From Bifidobacterium asteroides DSM 20089 (GTDB taxonomy: Bacteria > Actinomycetota > Actinomycetes > Actinomycetales > Bifidobacteriaceae), in contig NZ_CP017696.1 in assembly GCF_002715865.1 (NCBI RefSeq), positions 310,001-374,000 of the forward strand: a stretch of DNA of 64,000 nucleotides. Reading direction: 5' to 3'. Positions within the stretch are counted from its first letter, which is position 1, and each line of letters opens with the position of its first letter. The notes beneath the pieces are model-generated. The model saw only the letters and a list, made by a program, of their open reading frames with translations, had not been told where the DNA came from and ran no database searches. Made by a program: the position numbers and the translations under genes. Below, piece after piece: positions 26,023 to 35,512 of this stretch.

Positions 26023-29000
26023 ATGAGCAAGCAGCCACCGGTGGATTCGCAAGAGGCCATGGAACCGGTCCTCGCCCTTATCGGCGATCGGCTCCAGAAC
26101 GCGGAGGGTCGGCCCACCCGGGCCCTGGTGGTGGCTGGTCCTCCCCGCAGCGGCAAGACCAGGCTGGCCACCCGGGCCCTGCTGGCAGGCATGGAGCGGT
26201 TCGGTGACGGCGCCAGTATGGCTGTATCCGGTCGTACCGCAGCCGACCAGGTCAGCCGCCAGGTCATTCTAAGGCGGGGCAGGTCCGACCGCACCCGACC
26301 TGTGGGGACCCTGCAGGCCCTGGCCTTCCGTCTGCTGACCCGGTCCCGACTGGCCCAGGGGGGCCACGATCCGCTCCTGCCCAGACTGCTCAACGGCGCC
26401 GAGGAGGACGCCCTGCTCAGGCAGGTCATGACTGTCCACCTGCAGCATGTCCAGGCCGGGGACGACTGCGCGGTCTGCCGACTCCTGGAACGTTACTTCC
26501 GAAACGGGGCGGGCTGGTCGTCCGTCCTGGTCGGCGACGGTCAGGGACGGGTCGTAGGGGTCGCCGACAGGTTCATCGCCCAGCTGCGGGACATGTTCGC
26601 CCGCATGACGGAATTGGGCCTGGACAAAGGGGACCGGGACCAGCTTCTGGATGCCCTGGCCGTCCAGCCCATGGACCCCGACCGCCGCGACCGGCTGGGC
26701 CTGCAGTGGCGGCTGGCCTTCGCCCTGGAGGATGAATACCGCCAGAGCATCACCAAGAGCTACCCGGACGAATTCCGTCTGGACCCCTCCATGCTCATGG
26801 TCGAAGCCTCACGCAGCCTGGACGGGCTGGCTGATGAGGATCTGCCCGACCTGCTGGTCGTGGACGACTGGCAGGACATCACCCTGGCCGGTATGGACCT
26901 GCTGCAGGGTTTGAACCGGGCCGGTTGCCGACTTCTTCTGGTGGGCAATCCGGACCAGTCGGTACAGTCCTTCCGCGGTTCCTACCCGGAATTTCTGGTC
27001 AATCGCCTGACGGCCCTGTCCAAGCCCGTGCCAGACGCTGCGGCCCCCCTTCTTGCCCCGGACTTCGCCTGTCTGGGCGCTGCCGAAGTGACCCTGAAAC
27101 CGCGGAGGATGGTGGTTCCGGAAGCACCCACAGAGCACATTGAGGACGGTCAGGGTCCCGATACGGCGGTTCCGGGTTCCTACGCCGATCTGCTGGCTGC
27201 CAGGGTCAGCCTGGGCATCGCCGGGATTGAGGAGAATGACACCCCTCTGCCCGACAGACCCGGCAAGCTGCCCGCCTGGCCCGGTGCCGGGCCGGTGGCC
27301 CCCTTGACCGCCGGCGACAGTCTGATTCGCGACGGCAGTGTGCAGACCAGGCTCTTCCACACCCCCGACCAGGAGGACGACGACCTGGTCTGGCAGATCA
27401 AGCATGAGTTCCTGGCCGAAGAACGTGACTGGAACGACATGGCCGTCATCGCCCACGACAACATGACCCTGCGCGCATTGGGCCGCAAGCTGCGCGTTCA
27501 GGGCGTGCCGGTGCGCTTCTCCTCGGTGACCCGTCCTCTCAGCCAGGAGCCTGCCATCCAGGGTCTTTTCGCCCTGGTCGAGCTGGCCCAATCGGTAATG
27601 GATTCCGACAACGCCGGAAGCGATCCGGATGATTCGGTCCAGGTGGCCGCCTGGATTCGTTCGCGCCTGCGCACGCTGATGGCCAGCCCCCTCTTCCGGG
27701 TTCCCGCCACTGCCGCTCGTGCAGAGCGTCCCGTCAGGATGGAACGGCTGGAATCCATCATGGAGACCATGGCCGCATTGGCTCCCCTGTCCGGCCGGCA
27801 GGGGAGCGAGCCGGACTCATCCTGCTCCTTGGACGACCTGCCGCTCCTGGGACAGGCCTGGCAGACCTGGGTCGAGGATCTGGCCGAGCGGCGGGCCAAG
27901 CGGGACCGTTCATCCGGCATCAGCGTCGACGACTCCCTGCTGACCAGGCACGATTCCTCCAAGCCAGGGGACGGGTCTGATTCCTTCTTCACTGCCTCGG
28001 CCCCCGATCAGCCGGTGGATCTGGGGGACCGGGATGCGCAACGTCCAGCAATTCTGTCTGTTCAGGCCCTGGAGACACTATTGGTTCTGGACCCGGATGG
28101 GCGATCCTCGGGAATCATCCTGGAGGCCATGACCGCCATCGCGGGGGGTCGCTGGGAGGATCCTGACGTTCAAGTCCTGGACAAGGCCCTGCAGGTTCTG
28201 CGCCTGACCGCCACCCGCATCAGCGCACTGGAGGACCATCAGCCCCAATATGTGCTCTGGGAGGCCTGGCGGAGTCTGAACCTGGCCGACGACTGGCAGC
28301 AGAAGGCTCTGATGGCCACCCAGGAGGGGGAGGAGGTCAACGACCGTCTGGACGCGCTCATGCGGCTCTTCCAGTACGCGGCTGGATCCCGTCGCTTCCC
28401 AACGGTCGAGGCCTTCATGGACCAGGTGCGCACCATGCAGATCGAGGCCGACTCCCTGGCACGGATCGGACCCATTGAGCATGCCGTCACCCTGACCACG
28501 CCCGCCGGCGCTGCCGCCCTGGCCACCGACTGGCCCCTGGTCTGGCTGCCCGCCGTCCAGGACGGGGTCTGGCCCAATCTGATTCCCCGAGACACCATGT
28601 TCGGAGCCGAGGAGCTGGCTGACCTGGTCCTGCACGACCGCATCGGTGACCCCCTGGCGGACACGCTCAGCCACGATCCAGCACTGCGTTCCATCCTCTA
28701 CGCTGAGAAGAAGGGTTTTCTGGAGGCGCTGACCCGGGCCCGGACCCAGGTGCGCATCAGCGCGGTCTGGAACGATGATCTGGTTCCTTCGGACTTTCTC
28801 TACGGCTACCTGCCCGAACGCTATCCACGCACTGCCGATATGAGCCAGGCCGCCTTCAGTACGGTCGGCGCTGGCTCGGGCGGTAGTGAGCGCTACGGAG
28901 GGCTGGAGGTATCTGCCAGGGGCCTGACGGCGGCCGCCCGGTCCATCCTGGGTGTACAGGCCTTGCTCCCGCAGGACCAGGTCGACCGTGACCGAGTGGA

Positions 29001-30606
29001 CGATGCTGTGCAAACCCTGCGGCTGCTGGCCGACCAGGGCCAGGATTCTGCCGATCCCAGGCATTGGCCCTTCCTCTATGACCAAGAGGGTGTAGATGAG
29101 CCGGCATTGGATCAACATGTCCCAGACGAGCAGTCCGCAGTTGAGCCGGCCGCGGACCAGCATGCCCCGGATGACGTGGTTTCGCGTGAACAGGTCGCCG
29201 GGTCAAGGGCCGTGACTGCTGCCGGAGGTGTCGCATCGATCACCGGAAGAGGCCGTGCCCCTCGTTCATCACATACTTCCGCCAGGCAAGCCACGCAGGC
29301 GGGTCGCCCCCAAGATCGTGACCAACGCCATGATCATCGCCATGGACAACGATCCGACCGCCAGGTGGTCCTTCTCTCGCCCTCAGCGGTTGATGCCATC
29401 TGGAACTGCCCCCTGGAATGGGCTCTGGGAGATCAGTTCTCCGGCCCATCTCCCTCCAGGGTGCCCACGGAGTTCGGCTCGCTGATTCACAAGGTCGCCA
29501 GCGAGGGCACTGCCCAGGGTCTGGACCGTCCAGGCAAGGGCGATCCGGACGCCCGTCAGCAGCAGGTTCGTGATGCGCTTCTTGATATCTACAAGGAGAT
29601 GGCCCCCCAGGAACAGCGAGTGCGGGACCCGGACGAGCTCTATGATGAGCGCGGCCGCAGTAGCCGGGTGGAGTCCATCCTGGACAACCTGGCCTCTTAT
29701 TTCGTCCGCTCCTCGGATTCCGAATACGGCCTGGAGGGCAGGAACCCGGTCCCGGTCGGTGACCTGCTGGGTGTGCAGAGCGAGCGCTCCTTCGATGTCA
29801 GCCTGTCCGTGGAGGACCTGGTCCCCCTTTGGCGGGCCACCTTCCCAGACAGGCCCTTGGATACTGATGGGCTCTTCGCCCTGATGTCCGGCCTGGTCGA
29901 CGGTTTCCCCGCAGCCCTGGATGCCAGGACGACGGTCAGGCTGACCGGTCGCATCGACCGTCTGGAGGTCAGGTCCCTGCCCGAGGGCATCCGTCTGCGG
30001 CTGGTGGACTACAAGACCGGCAGAGTCCCCTATACCCAGGGGCAGCTCTTCAACGACCTGCAGCTGGTCTGCTATCAGCTGGGCCTGGCCTTCCCGCCCA
30101 CGTCCGGCAGCAGCCCGGAGGTGGGGGCGGCATGGAGTCTGCCCCAGGCCCCCGATCTGGAGAGGACAGAGGGGATGAAGCTGAGCCAGTCACTGCTCCT
30201 GCAGCTGCAGGCCCCGCCCAAGGATGCTCATACGGGGCTGCGCCGGGAGGAGATGGCCTACCAGCCGCCACTGTTCGAGCGCAACAGACTGGTGACCATC
30301 GCCCAGCCCAGAACCGGCATGCCCGCTCCGCTCAAGTCCAAGGCCGAGCCTGCGGATCTGCCTGATCAGGTGCCGCCTGGGGTGGATGCGGATCTGTGGA
30401 GCATGGTCCAAGCGGCCAGAGTCTCCTCCCAGGCCGTATGGGGGCTGACCATGATAGCCCGGGTCTTCTTCGCTGCCGGGGTCAAGCTGGCGGCTGGCCG
30501 GGATGACGCGGTCTTCGACCCTGCCCGTTGCCATCGGGCAGGCAGTGGCCAGGAATGTCAGGCATGGCAACTGGTGGCGCCCAATCTACTGGAGGATCAG
30601 GAATGA
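26023..30606 (+). CDS. UvrD-like helicase/RecB-type nuclease, AdnA/AdnB-like subunit 1
   Basis: A protein of about 1527 residues in the SF1A helicase plus nuclease family that resects DNA ends for recombination in actinobacteria (AdnAB). Walker A is GPPRSGKT; the Walker B equivalent is LVVDDWQDI, rather than DExxQD. SF1 motifs continue to about residue 930. A poorly conserved, charged His/Asp/Arg-rich linker lies at about 1020-1130 (29080-29390). The C-terminal nuclease carries GRIDRLE, VDYKTG and QLVCYQLG, the PD-(D/E)xK motifs of RecB nucleases. In-frame alternative starts are GTG 25954 and ATG 25999. 26023 is chosen because no ribosome binding site is visible and a -10-like TATTCT lies 7 bases upstream, which would give a leaderless mRNA (inference). 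It overlaps the next gene by 4 bases. Confidence 0.88.
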   Translation: MSKQPPVDSQEAMEPVLALIGDRLQNAEGRPTRALVVAGPPRSGKTRLATRALLAGMERFGDGASMAVSGRTAADQVSRQVILRRGRSDRTRPVGTLQALAFRLLTRSRLAQGGHDPLLPRLLNGAEEDALLRQVMTVHLQHVQAGDDCAVCRLLERYFRNGAGWSSVLVGDGQGRVVGVADRFIAQLRDMFARMTELGLDKGDRDQLLDALAVQPMDPDRRDRLGLQWRLAFALEDEYRQSITKSYPDEFRLDPSMLMVEASRSLDGLADEDLPDLLVVDDWQDITLAGMDLLQGLNRAGCRLLLVGNPDQSVQSFRGSYPEFLVNRLTALSKPVPDAAAPLLAPDFACLGAAEVTLKPRRMVVPEAPTEHIEDGQGPDTAVPGSYADLLAARVSLGIAGIEENDTPLPDRPGKLPAWPGAGPVAPLTAGDSLIRDGSVQTRLFHTPDQEDDDLVWQIKHEFLAEERDWNDMAVIAHDNMTLRALGRKLRVQGVPVRFSSVTRPLSQEPAIQGLFALVELAQSVMDSDNAGSDPDDSVQVAAWIRSRLRTLMASPLFRVPATAARAERPVRMERLESIMETMAALAPLSGRQGSEPDSSCSLDDLPLLGQAWQTWVEDLAERRAKRDRSSGISVDDSLLTRHDSSKPGDGSDSFFTASAPDQPVDLGDRDAQRPAILSVQALETLLVLDPDGRSSGIILEAMTAIAGGRWEDPDVQVLDKALQVLRLTATRISALEDHQPQYVLWEAWRSLNLADDWQQKALMATQEGEEVNDRLDALMRLFQYAAGSRRFPTVEAFMDQVRTMQIEADSLARIGPIEHAVTLTTPAGAAALATDWPLVWLPAVQDGVWPNLIPRDTMFGAEELADLVLHDRIGDPLADTLSHDPALRSILYAEKKGFLEALTRARTQVRISAVWNDDLVPSDFLYGYLPERYPRTADMSQAAFSTVGAGSGGSERYGGLEVSARGLTAAARSILGVQALLPQDQVDRDRVDDAVQTLRLLADQGQDSADPRHWPFLYDQEGVDEPALDQHVPDEQSAVEPAADQHAPDDVVSREQVAGSRAVTAAGGVASITGRGRAPRSSHTSARQATQAGRPQDRDQRHDHRHGQRSDRQVVLLSPSAVDAIWNCPLEWALGDQFSGPSPSRVPTEFGSLIHKVASEGTAQGLDRPGKGDPDARQQQVRDALLDIYKEMAPQEQRVRDPDELYDERGRSSRVESILDNLASYFVRSSDSEYGLEGRNPVPVGDLLGVQSERSFDVSLSVEDLVPLWRATFPDRPLDTDGLFALMSGLVDGFPAALDARTTVRLTGRIDRLEVRSLPEGIRLRLVDYKTGRVPYTQGQLFNDLQLVCYQLGLAFPPTSGSSPEVGAAWSLPQAPDLERTEGMKLSQSLLLQLQAPPKDAHTGLRREEMAYQPPLFERNRLVTIAQPRTGMPAPLKSKAEPADLPDQVPPGVDADLWSMVQAARVSSQAVWGLTMIARVFFAAGVKLAAGRDDAVFDPARCHRAGSGQECQAWQLVAPNLLEDQE

Positions 30607-33600
30607 AGCAGACTGCCGAACAGTCCGCCATTGTCGATGCGGATGTCAATGAGGATCTTCTGGTGGTGGCCGGAGCCGGCTCGGGCAAGACCATGACCAT
30701 GACCAGCCGGATCATCGCCCTGATCCGTCGGGGAGTGCCCTCAGAGCAGATTCTGGGGCTGACTTTCACCCGCAAGGCCGCCTCCGAGCTCCAGTCCAGG
30801 GTGGGGTCGGCGGTCATCCGACGCGACCAGGGCAGAGGTACCTCGGGCGTGGACCCCGAACGCAACTTCCTCAAGCCGACTGTTTCCACCTATGACGCCT
30901 TCTTCCAGTCCATCGTGCGCCAGTACGGCCTGCTGGTGGGCATGGATCAGGACACCCGTCCCCTGAGTTCGGCAGGGGCCTACCAGTTGGCCTCACAGGT
31001 GGTCGCCGACCATCTGGATCTGATCTTTCCTGCTGGTGCCTCGGCACAGGATGGCGACTCCGGCGACTTGGGCTCCGCGACCTTTTCGACCACTGTCAAC
31101 CGCGTCCTGGGGCTGACCGGGGCGGTGACCACCTCCATGATCAGCAGTGACTGCCCTGATTTCGACCAGGCTGTGGATCGGATTCGCGCCTGGGACCGCG
31201 TCTTTGTGGATCGTGCGGACCAGCTCATCGGTGACCAGCCTGTGCCGGCCACCGAGCCCCGAGTCAGCCAGACGCCGCCCAAGCGAAGCAAGAAGGAGAC
31301 CGACGAGCACTATCAGGGCAAAATCAAGGACTTCCAAGACACGCGACGGAGCATTCGCATATACCGGGTGGATGCCATGCGACGGGCGGTTCTGACGCGG
31401 GAAAAGCTGCTGACCCTGGTCCAGGACTACCAGCGTGCCAAGCGCCGGGCCAACATGGCCGAGTTCGGCGACTTCACCCTGGCCGCCTTCCAGCTGGTCG
31501 AGCGTTTCCCCTCCATCAGCGCCCAGCTGCGACGCCGCTACAGCCACGTTTTTCTGGACGAATACCAGGATACCTCCACCACCCAGGCCCTGCTTCTGGC
31601 GGCTATCTTCCATCCGCACAATCGGCAGGAGGATCAGGGGAGCGAGGATCAGGCTCCTGGCAGGTCGGCCGTGACCGCCGTGGGCGACCCCTTCCAGTCC
31701 ATCTATGCCTGGCGCGGGGCCAGTCCCGGGGCCTTCCGCACCTTCCAGGCCCAGTTCGGGATGTTGGCCGACCGACCCGACTTCGGCGGCGGTCCTCTGT
31801 CTGGAGTGACCGCCTTTGGGCGCTCGCAGGACCAGGACCCGCTGACCCTGTCGCGCACCTTCCGCAACTCCGGCTGGGTGCTCAAGGCCGCCAACCAGTT
31901 GACCGTCCCCCTACGCCACCGGGGCCGGGAGAGCCGGTCCGAAGCAGAACTGCGCGAGGTGGACGTGGCCAAACTCCGTCCACGTGAGGACGCCGACCCG
32001 GGTACCGTGGGCCTCTTGGGCTACGCCACCGGTGGCCAGGAGATTGATGGCGTGGTCAGATTCGCCCTCAGGGCGCGCGAGCTCTATGGCAATCAAGGCG
32101 ATGCCCCGCACGTGGCTGTTCTCTTCCGTTCCAAGGCGGCTCTGCCCAGGTACCGAGAGGCCATGGAGGCTGCAGGGCTGAGCTGCCAGGTCGTCGGCTA
32201 CTCCTCCCTCTTTGACCGGCCCGAGGTCATGGATCTGCGGGCTCTGCTCTCTCTAGTCTGCGACCACACCGACAGCGATTCCCTGATGCGTCTGCTGGCC
32301 TCGGCCCGGTTCGGCATGGACGCGGCCGACCTGAGCGCTCTGGCCTCCCTGGCGGCCAAGGTCAATGAGGACAGCCAGTACCGGGCCCTGGTCCGGGCGG
32401 GCCTGGTCGAGTCCGACTCTGATCCGCGCCGCCGTCGCGAGGATTTGCACCGTTACCGTGACCAGGTTCCCAACGATGTCTTCCTGGTGGACCTGCTTCT
32501 GCGCGACGACCTGCCAGACCTCTTGAAGAGCTCCGGCCTATCCGCCAGGGGACGGGTCCTGGCCGCCGAGGCCGCCCGGGTCGTCTGCCAGGTCCAGGCC
32601 GAGTCCTCTGCCCCCCTGCGCCAGGTGGTCATCGCCGCCATCCGTGCCCTGAACCTGGATGTGGACCTGGTGCTGGCCCGTTCCCTGGCCGATCCTGAAC
32701 GTCCTCTGGAGCCCAGCCAGGCCAAGGCAGGCATTCAGGCCCTGCTGGACCAGGTGGATGTCTACCTGTCCGAGTTGCCCCAGGGCATTGGGCCCAGTCT
32801 GCGCGGGTTCGTCTCCTGGCTGTCCTCACTGGATCAGAGTCCCGAAATGCCCACTGACGGGGACGACCGACAGGCTGACGTGGCCCTGATGACCGTCCAC
32901 CAGGCCAAGGGTCTGGAGTGGGATGCCGTGGCGGTGGTCGGGCTGAAACGGGGAGCCTTCCCCAGCAGCCAGGGTGACCGGCTCACGGTCAAGCCCGCCT
33001 TGGACCAGCCGGTGGTCCAATCCCCGGATGGCCCGGTCTACCAGTACAACTGCACGGCCCGTACCTGGCTGGTCGATCCCGAGTCCGTGCCGGTGCCCGT
33101 GCGGGCTGATGCCATGATCCTGCCCCGCTTTCCCCACGACGCCCCCCTGGGAGCTGACCCTGAGGATCTGCTGGGTCGGCTGGATCTGGCAAGCCTGGAG
33201 GAGGAGGCCACGGGCCTGTCTCGGGAGAGCTGGCTGGACGACCAGGCCCAGCCGGTCCGGGCCGATGCCATCGCCCCCTCTCAGCGCGAACAGTACGGTC
33301 GTCGGCTGCTGGACGACGAGCGACGGCTGATCTATGTGGCGGCTACCAGGGCCCGGCATGACCTGCTGCTGACCTTCAGCCAGGATTCCCAGGCGGAGTC
33401 TGCGGCCCTGAACACGCCGGCTCCGGACCCGGATAAGGCCTCCAACTTCTGGACCGAACTGGTGGAGCTCTTCCAGGAAGAACCCGAGGCGGTCAAGCTG
33501 GAGCAGGCAGAGGATGCACAGGAGGGCGAACCAACGCCGCCCTTGGGGCTTTTTGTCGGCGAGAACGCCCAGTCCTACCGTCAGGCCGTTGTCGATCAGG

Positions 33601-34643
33601 CCCTGGAAGAGGTGGATCAGGTCGCCGCCCGAGACGGTGGGCGTGACCAGGCGCTCTGGCCCCCGGTTCTGAGTGCGCGGACCCGTGAAGCCCTGAATCG
33701 CTCGGCCTCCTGGGTGCGTGCCGGGAAACCAGGTGACCCCGTAATTGATGAGGAGGGCGATGACGGACTTTACGCCAATGCGGTCCGCGTCCTGCAGGTC
33801 AGCACGGGCCGTCTGGGGGTCGCCAACGACCAGCTGCTCACGGACTTGGATCTGTTGCGGCGCACCGGCCGTCGGATCCTGGGGCACGGGGCCAGCAGCG
33901 TCACCGCCATCCAGGCCGGTTCGGCAGGGGGTGATCCCAAGATGGAGAGGGATTACTGGCAGGGGCTGGTCAGACCCATACCACAGGTAGCCTCCCCGCA
34001 GGCCGAGGCGGGCACCCGCTTCCATGACTGGGCCAGGCGCTTCATCCTGCCTGAAATCTCCGCCCCTCAAGGACTGGTGGATCTGCCCGATCAGGCGGAA
34101 GCACCGAATCTGCTCGATGGTCCGCTGGGCCCCGGGGCCATGGCTGAGCGGGCCCGCATGCTGGCCGGGCTTGACCGTGAGCGGGAGTCCATGGATTCCC
34201 AGGCCGATCCCGTGCAGGCCCGTCTGCTGACCTGGGAGCAACGGCTGGCTGAGTCCGAGTGGGCCCAGCGCACCCCCGTCTGGGTGGAACGGCCCATCGT
34301 GGCGGTGCTGGCCGGGCGCATAGTCAAGGGCAAGCTGGATGCGGTCTTCGCAGGCGGGCTTGACCCGGATCGCCCGGATTTGCACTACACCATCGTGGAC
34401 TGGAAGACCGGATCCCGACCCCGTGGAGAGGATTCGACCAACCGCCGTCTGGTCCAGCTGGACTTCTACCGACTGCTCCTGTCACGCTTGGAGGGTATCG
34501 GCCTGTCGACCATCGACGCCTGCCTTTATTATGTAAGCGAAGACCGGCCCCAGGATCGACTCATCAGGGCCCGTGCCAGGACGGAAGAAGAAATTCTCGC
34601 ATCGATGGCCGAGGGCATACCCGAGCAGTCGGACGAGGACTGA
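30603..34643 (+). CDS. UvrD-like helicase/RecB-type nuclease, AdnA/AdnB-like subunit 2
   Basis: A 1346-residue partner of the preceding gene. Helicase motifs are canonical: the Q-motif region MKQTAEQSAIV; Walker A GAGSGKT; motif Ia TFTRKAASELQ; Walker B FLDEYQDT; motif III VGDPFQSIYAWRGA; motif V LMTVHQAKGLEWD; and motif VI YVAATRARHDLLL. The C-terminal nuclease shows KGKLDAVF, VDWKTG and QLDFYRLL. The ATG at 30603 overlaps the upstream TGA (ATGA), with GGATCAGGA just ahead, indicating coupled translation of a heterodimer. In mycobacterial AdnAB one subunit is the main motor. The canonical motifs here suggest this subunit is the active motor and the first protein is the weaker one (inference). 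Role: double-strand break end resection. Confidence 0.92.
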   Translation: MKQTAEQSAIVDADVNEDLLVVAGAGSGKTMTMTSRIIALIRRGVPSEQILGLTFTRKAASELQSRVGSAVIRRDQGRGTSGVDPERNFLKPTVSTYDAFFQSIVRQYGLLVGMDQDTRPLSSAGAYQLASQVVADHLDLIFPAGASAQDGDSGDLGSATFSTTVNRVLGLTGAVTTSMISSDCPDFDQAVDRIRAWDRVFVDRADQLIGDQPVPATEPRVSQTPPKRSKKETDEHYQGKIKDFQDTRRSIRIYRVDAMRRAVLTREKLLTLVQDYQRAKRRANMAEFGDFTLAAFQLVERFPSISAQLRRRYSHVFLDEYQDTSTTQALLLAAIFHPHNRQEDQGSEDQAPGRSAVTAVGDPFQSIYAWRGASPGAFRTFQAQFGMLADRPDFGGGPLSGVTAFGRSQDQDPLTLSRTFRNSGWVLKAANQLTVPLRHRGRESRSEAELREVDVAKLRPREDADPGTVGLLGYATGGQEIDGVVRFALRARELYGNQGDAPHVAVLFRSKAALPRYREAMEAAGLSCQVVGYSSLFDRPEVMDLRALLSLVCDHTDSDSLMRLLASARFGMDAADLSALASLAAKVNEDSQYRALVRAGLVESDSDPRRRREDLHRYRDQVPNDVFLVDLLLRDDLPDLLKSSGLSARGRVLAAEAARVVCQVQAESSAPLRQVVIAAIRALNLDVDLVLARSLADPERPLEPSQAKAGIQALLDQVDVYLSELPQGIGPSLRGFVSWLSSLDQSPEMPTDGDDRQADVALMTVHQAKGLEWDAVAVVGLKRGAFPSSQGDRLTVKPALDQPVVQSPDGPVYQYNCTARTWLVDPESVPVPVRADAMILPRFPHDAPLGADPEDLLGRLDLASLEEEATGLSRESWLDDQAQPVRADAIAPSQREQYGRRLLDDERRLIYVAATRARHDLLLTFSQDSQAESAALNTPAPDPDKASNFWTELVELFQEEPEAVKLEQAEDAQEGEPTPPLGLFVGENAQSYRQAVVDQALEEVDQVAARDGGRDQALWPPVLSARTREALNRSASWVRAGKPGDPVIDEEGDDGLYANAVRVLQVSTGRLGVANDQLLTDLDLLRRTGRRILGHGASSVTAIQAGSAGGDPKMERDYWQGLVRPIPQVASPQAEAGTRFHDWARRFILPEISAPQGLVDLPDQAEAPNLLDGPLGPGAMAERARMLAGLDRERESMDSQADPVQARLLTWEQRLAESEWAQRTPVWVERPIVAVLAGRIVKGKLDAVFAGGLDPDRPDLHYTIVDWKTGSRPRGEDSTNRRLVQLDFYRLLLSRLEGIGLSTIDACLYYVSEDRPQDRLIRARARTEEEILASMAEGIPEQSDED

Positions 34644-34762
34644 GTCTGCGGCAGACCCCGCCGGATAAGGGCGATGGGTGCCGTGCATCAGCAATCATGA
34701 ACAGCAGGCGATCGGCGGACGGCCAAGGGCCGTCGTGGGGCCGGGCACGCCCGAATGGAGCA

Positions 34763-35512
34763 ATGAGACAGATGACAACGTCCAGTAATCGCAACCAGGC
34801 CCCCCGGAGGAGGGGAAGCGTGGAAATAAGACCCATGGTCTGGGCGGATATGCCCGACCTGGTAGGGACCTTTGACGCCACCTGGAAGGTGCAGGAGGAT
34901 CCCGAGGGGGGTGTGTCCCGTCTGAGCGCAGCCCATTTCATCCTGCACTATCTGGTGGGTGCCACCAGGGCTCGGATAGCTGTCGATGGGCAGGACTTCC
35001 TGGGGGTGACCCTGCTGGCCGAGGGGCGTGGCGAACCTTGCTTCCCCCAGGCCCAAGAGGAGCTGGAGCAGGTGGACCAGAGGCTGTCTGCCACGGCGCT
35101 GGGCGCCCAGACCCTGGATCGGGCCCGCCAGTGGCAGCTGACCGAGGTCAGGCTGGAGGAGCAGTGCGGTCTGGCCGTCCCGCCTCAGGCTGAACTGAGA
35201 CTCTTCCTGGTCTCCAGCCGTGCCCGGGGACGCGGTGTGGGCGGCGCCCTCTGGCGGGATACCCTGGAGCATCTGGACCAGGCGGGCATCGAGCGCTTCT
35301 ACCTGCATACGGACTCCTCCTGCGACGTGGGCTTCTACGACCATCAGGGCATGGAGCGGCTGGCCGAACTCAAGGGGCGGGACCATGCGGCCTTCGCAGG
35401 GCGCGACCCTTCCGACGACCCTCAGTTCTTCGAGGGGATTGACGACATCTTCATCTACGCCAGCCATGTGAGCGACCTGCTGGGCAAGGACGGTGATCAT
35501 GGCGGCCGCTAA
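34763..35512 (+). CDS. GNAT family N-acetyltransferase
   Basis: About 249 residues with a GNAT acetyl-CoA binding signature LVSSRARGRGVGGALW in the middle and a downstream YLHTDSSCDVGFYDHQGM segment typical of the C-terminal GNAT half. An N-terminal extension of ~40 polar residues precedes the domain. The substrate is unknown. The start at 34763 has GGAG a few bases upstream and is preferred over an ATG at 34697 that lacks any ribosome binding site. The 3' end overlaps the following MFS gene by 14 bases, so the two are likely co-expressed. Confidence 0.8.
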   Translation: MRQMTTSSNRNQAPRRRGSVEIRPMVWADMPDLVGTFDATWKVQEDPEGGVSRLSAAHFILHYLVGATRARIAVDGQDFLGVTLLAEGRGEPCFPQAQEELEQVDQRLSATALGAQTLDRARQWQLTEVRLEEQCGLAVPPQAELRLFLVSSRARGRGVGGALWRDTLEHLDQAGIERFYLHTDSSCDVGFYDHQGMERLAELKGRDHAAFAGRDPSDDPQFFEGIDDIFIYASHVSDLLGKDGDHGGR

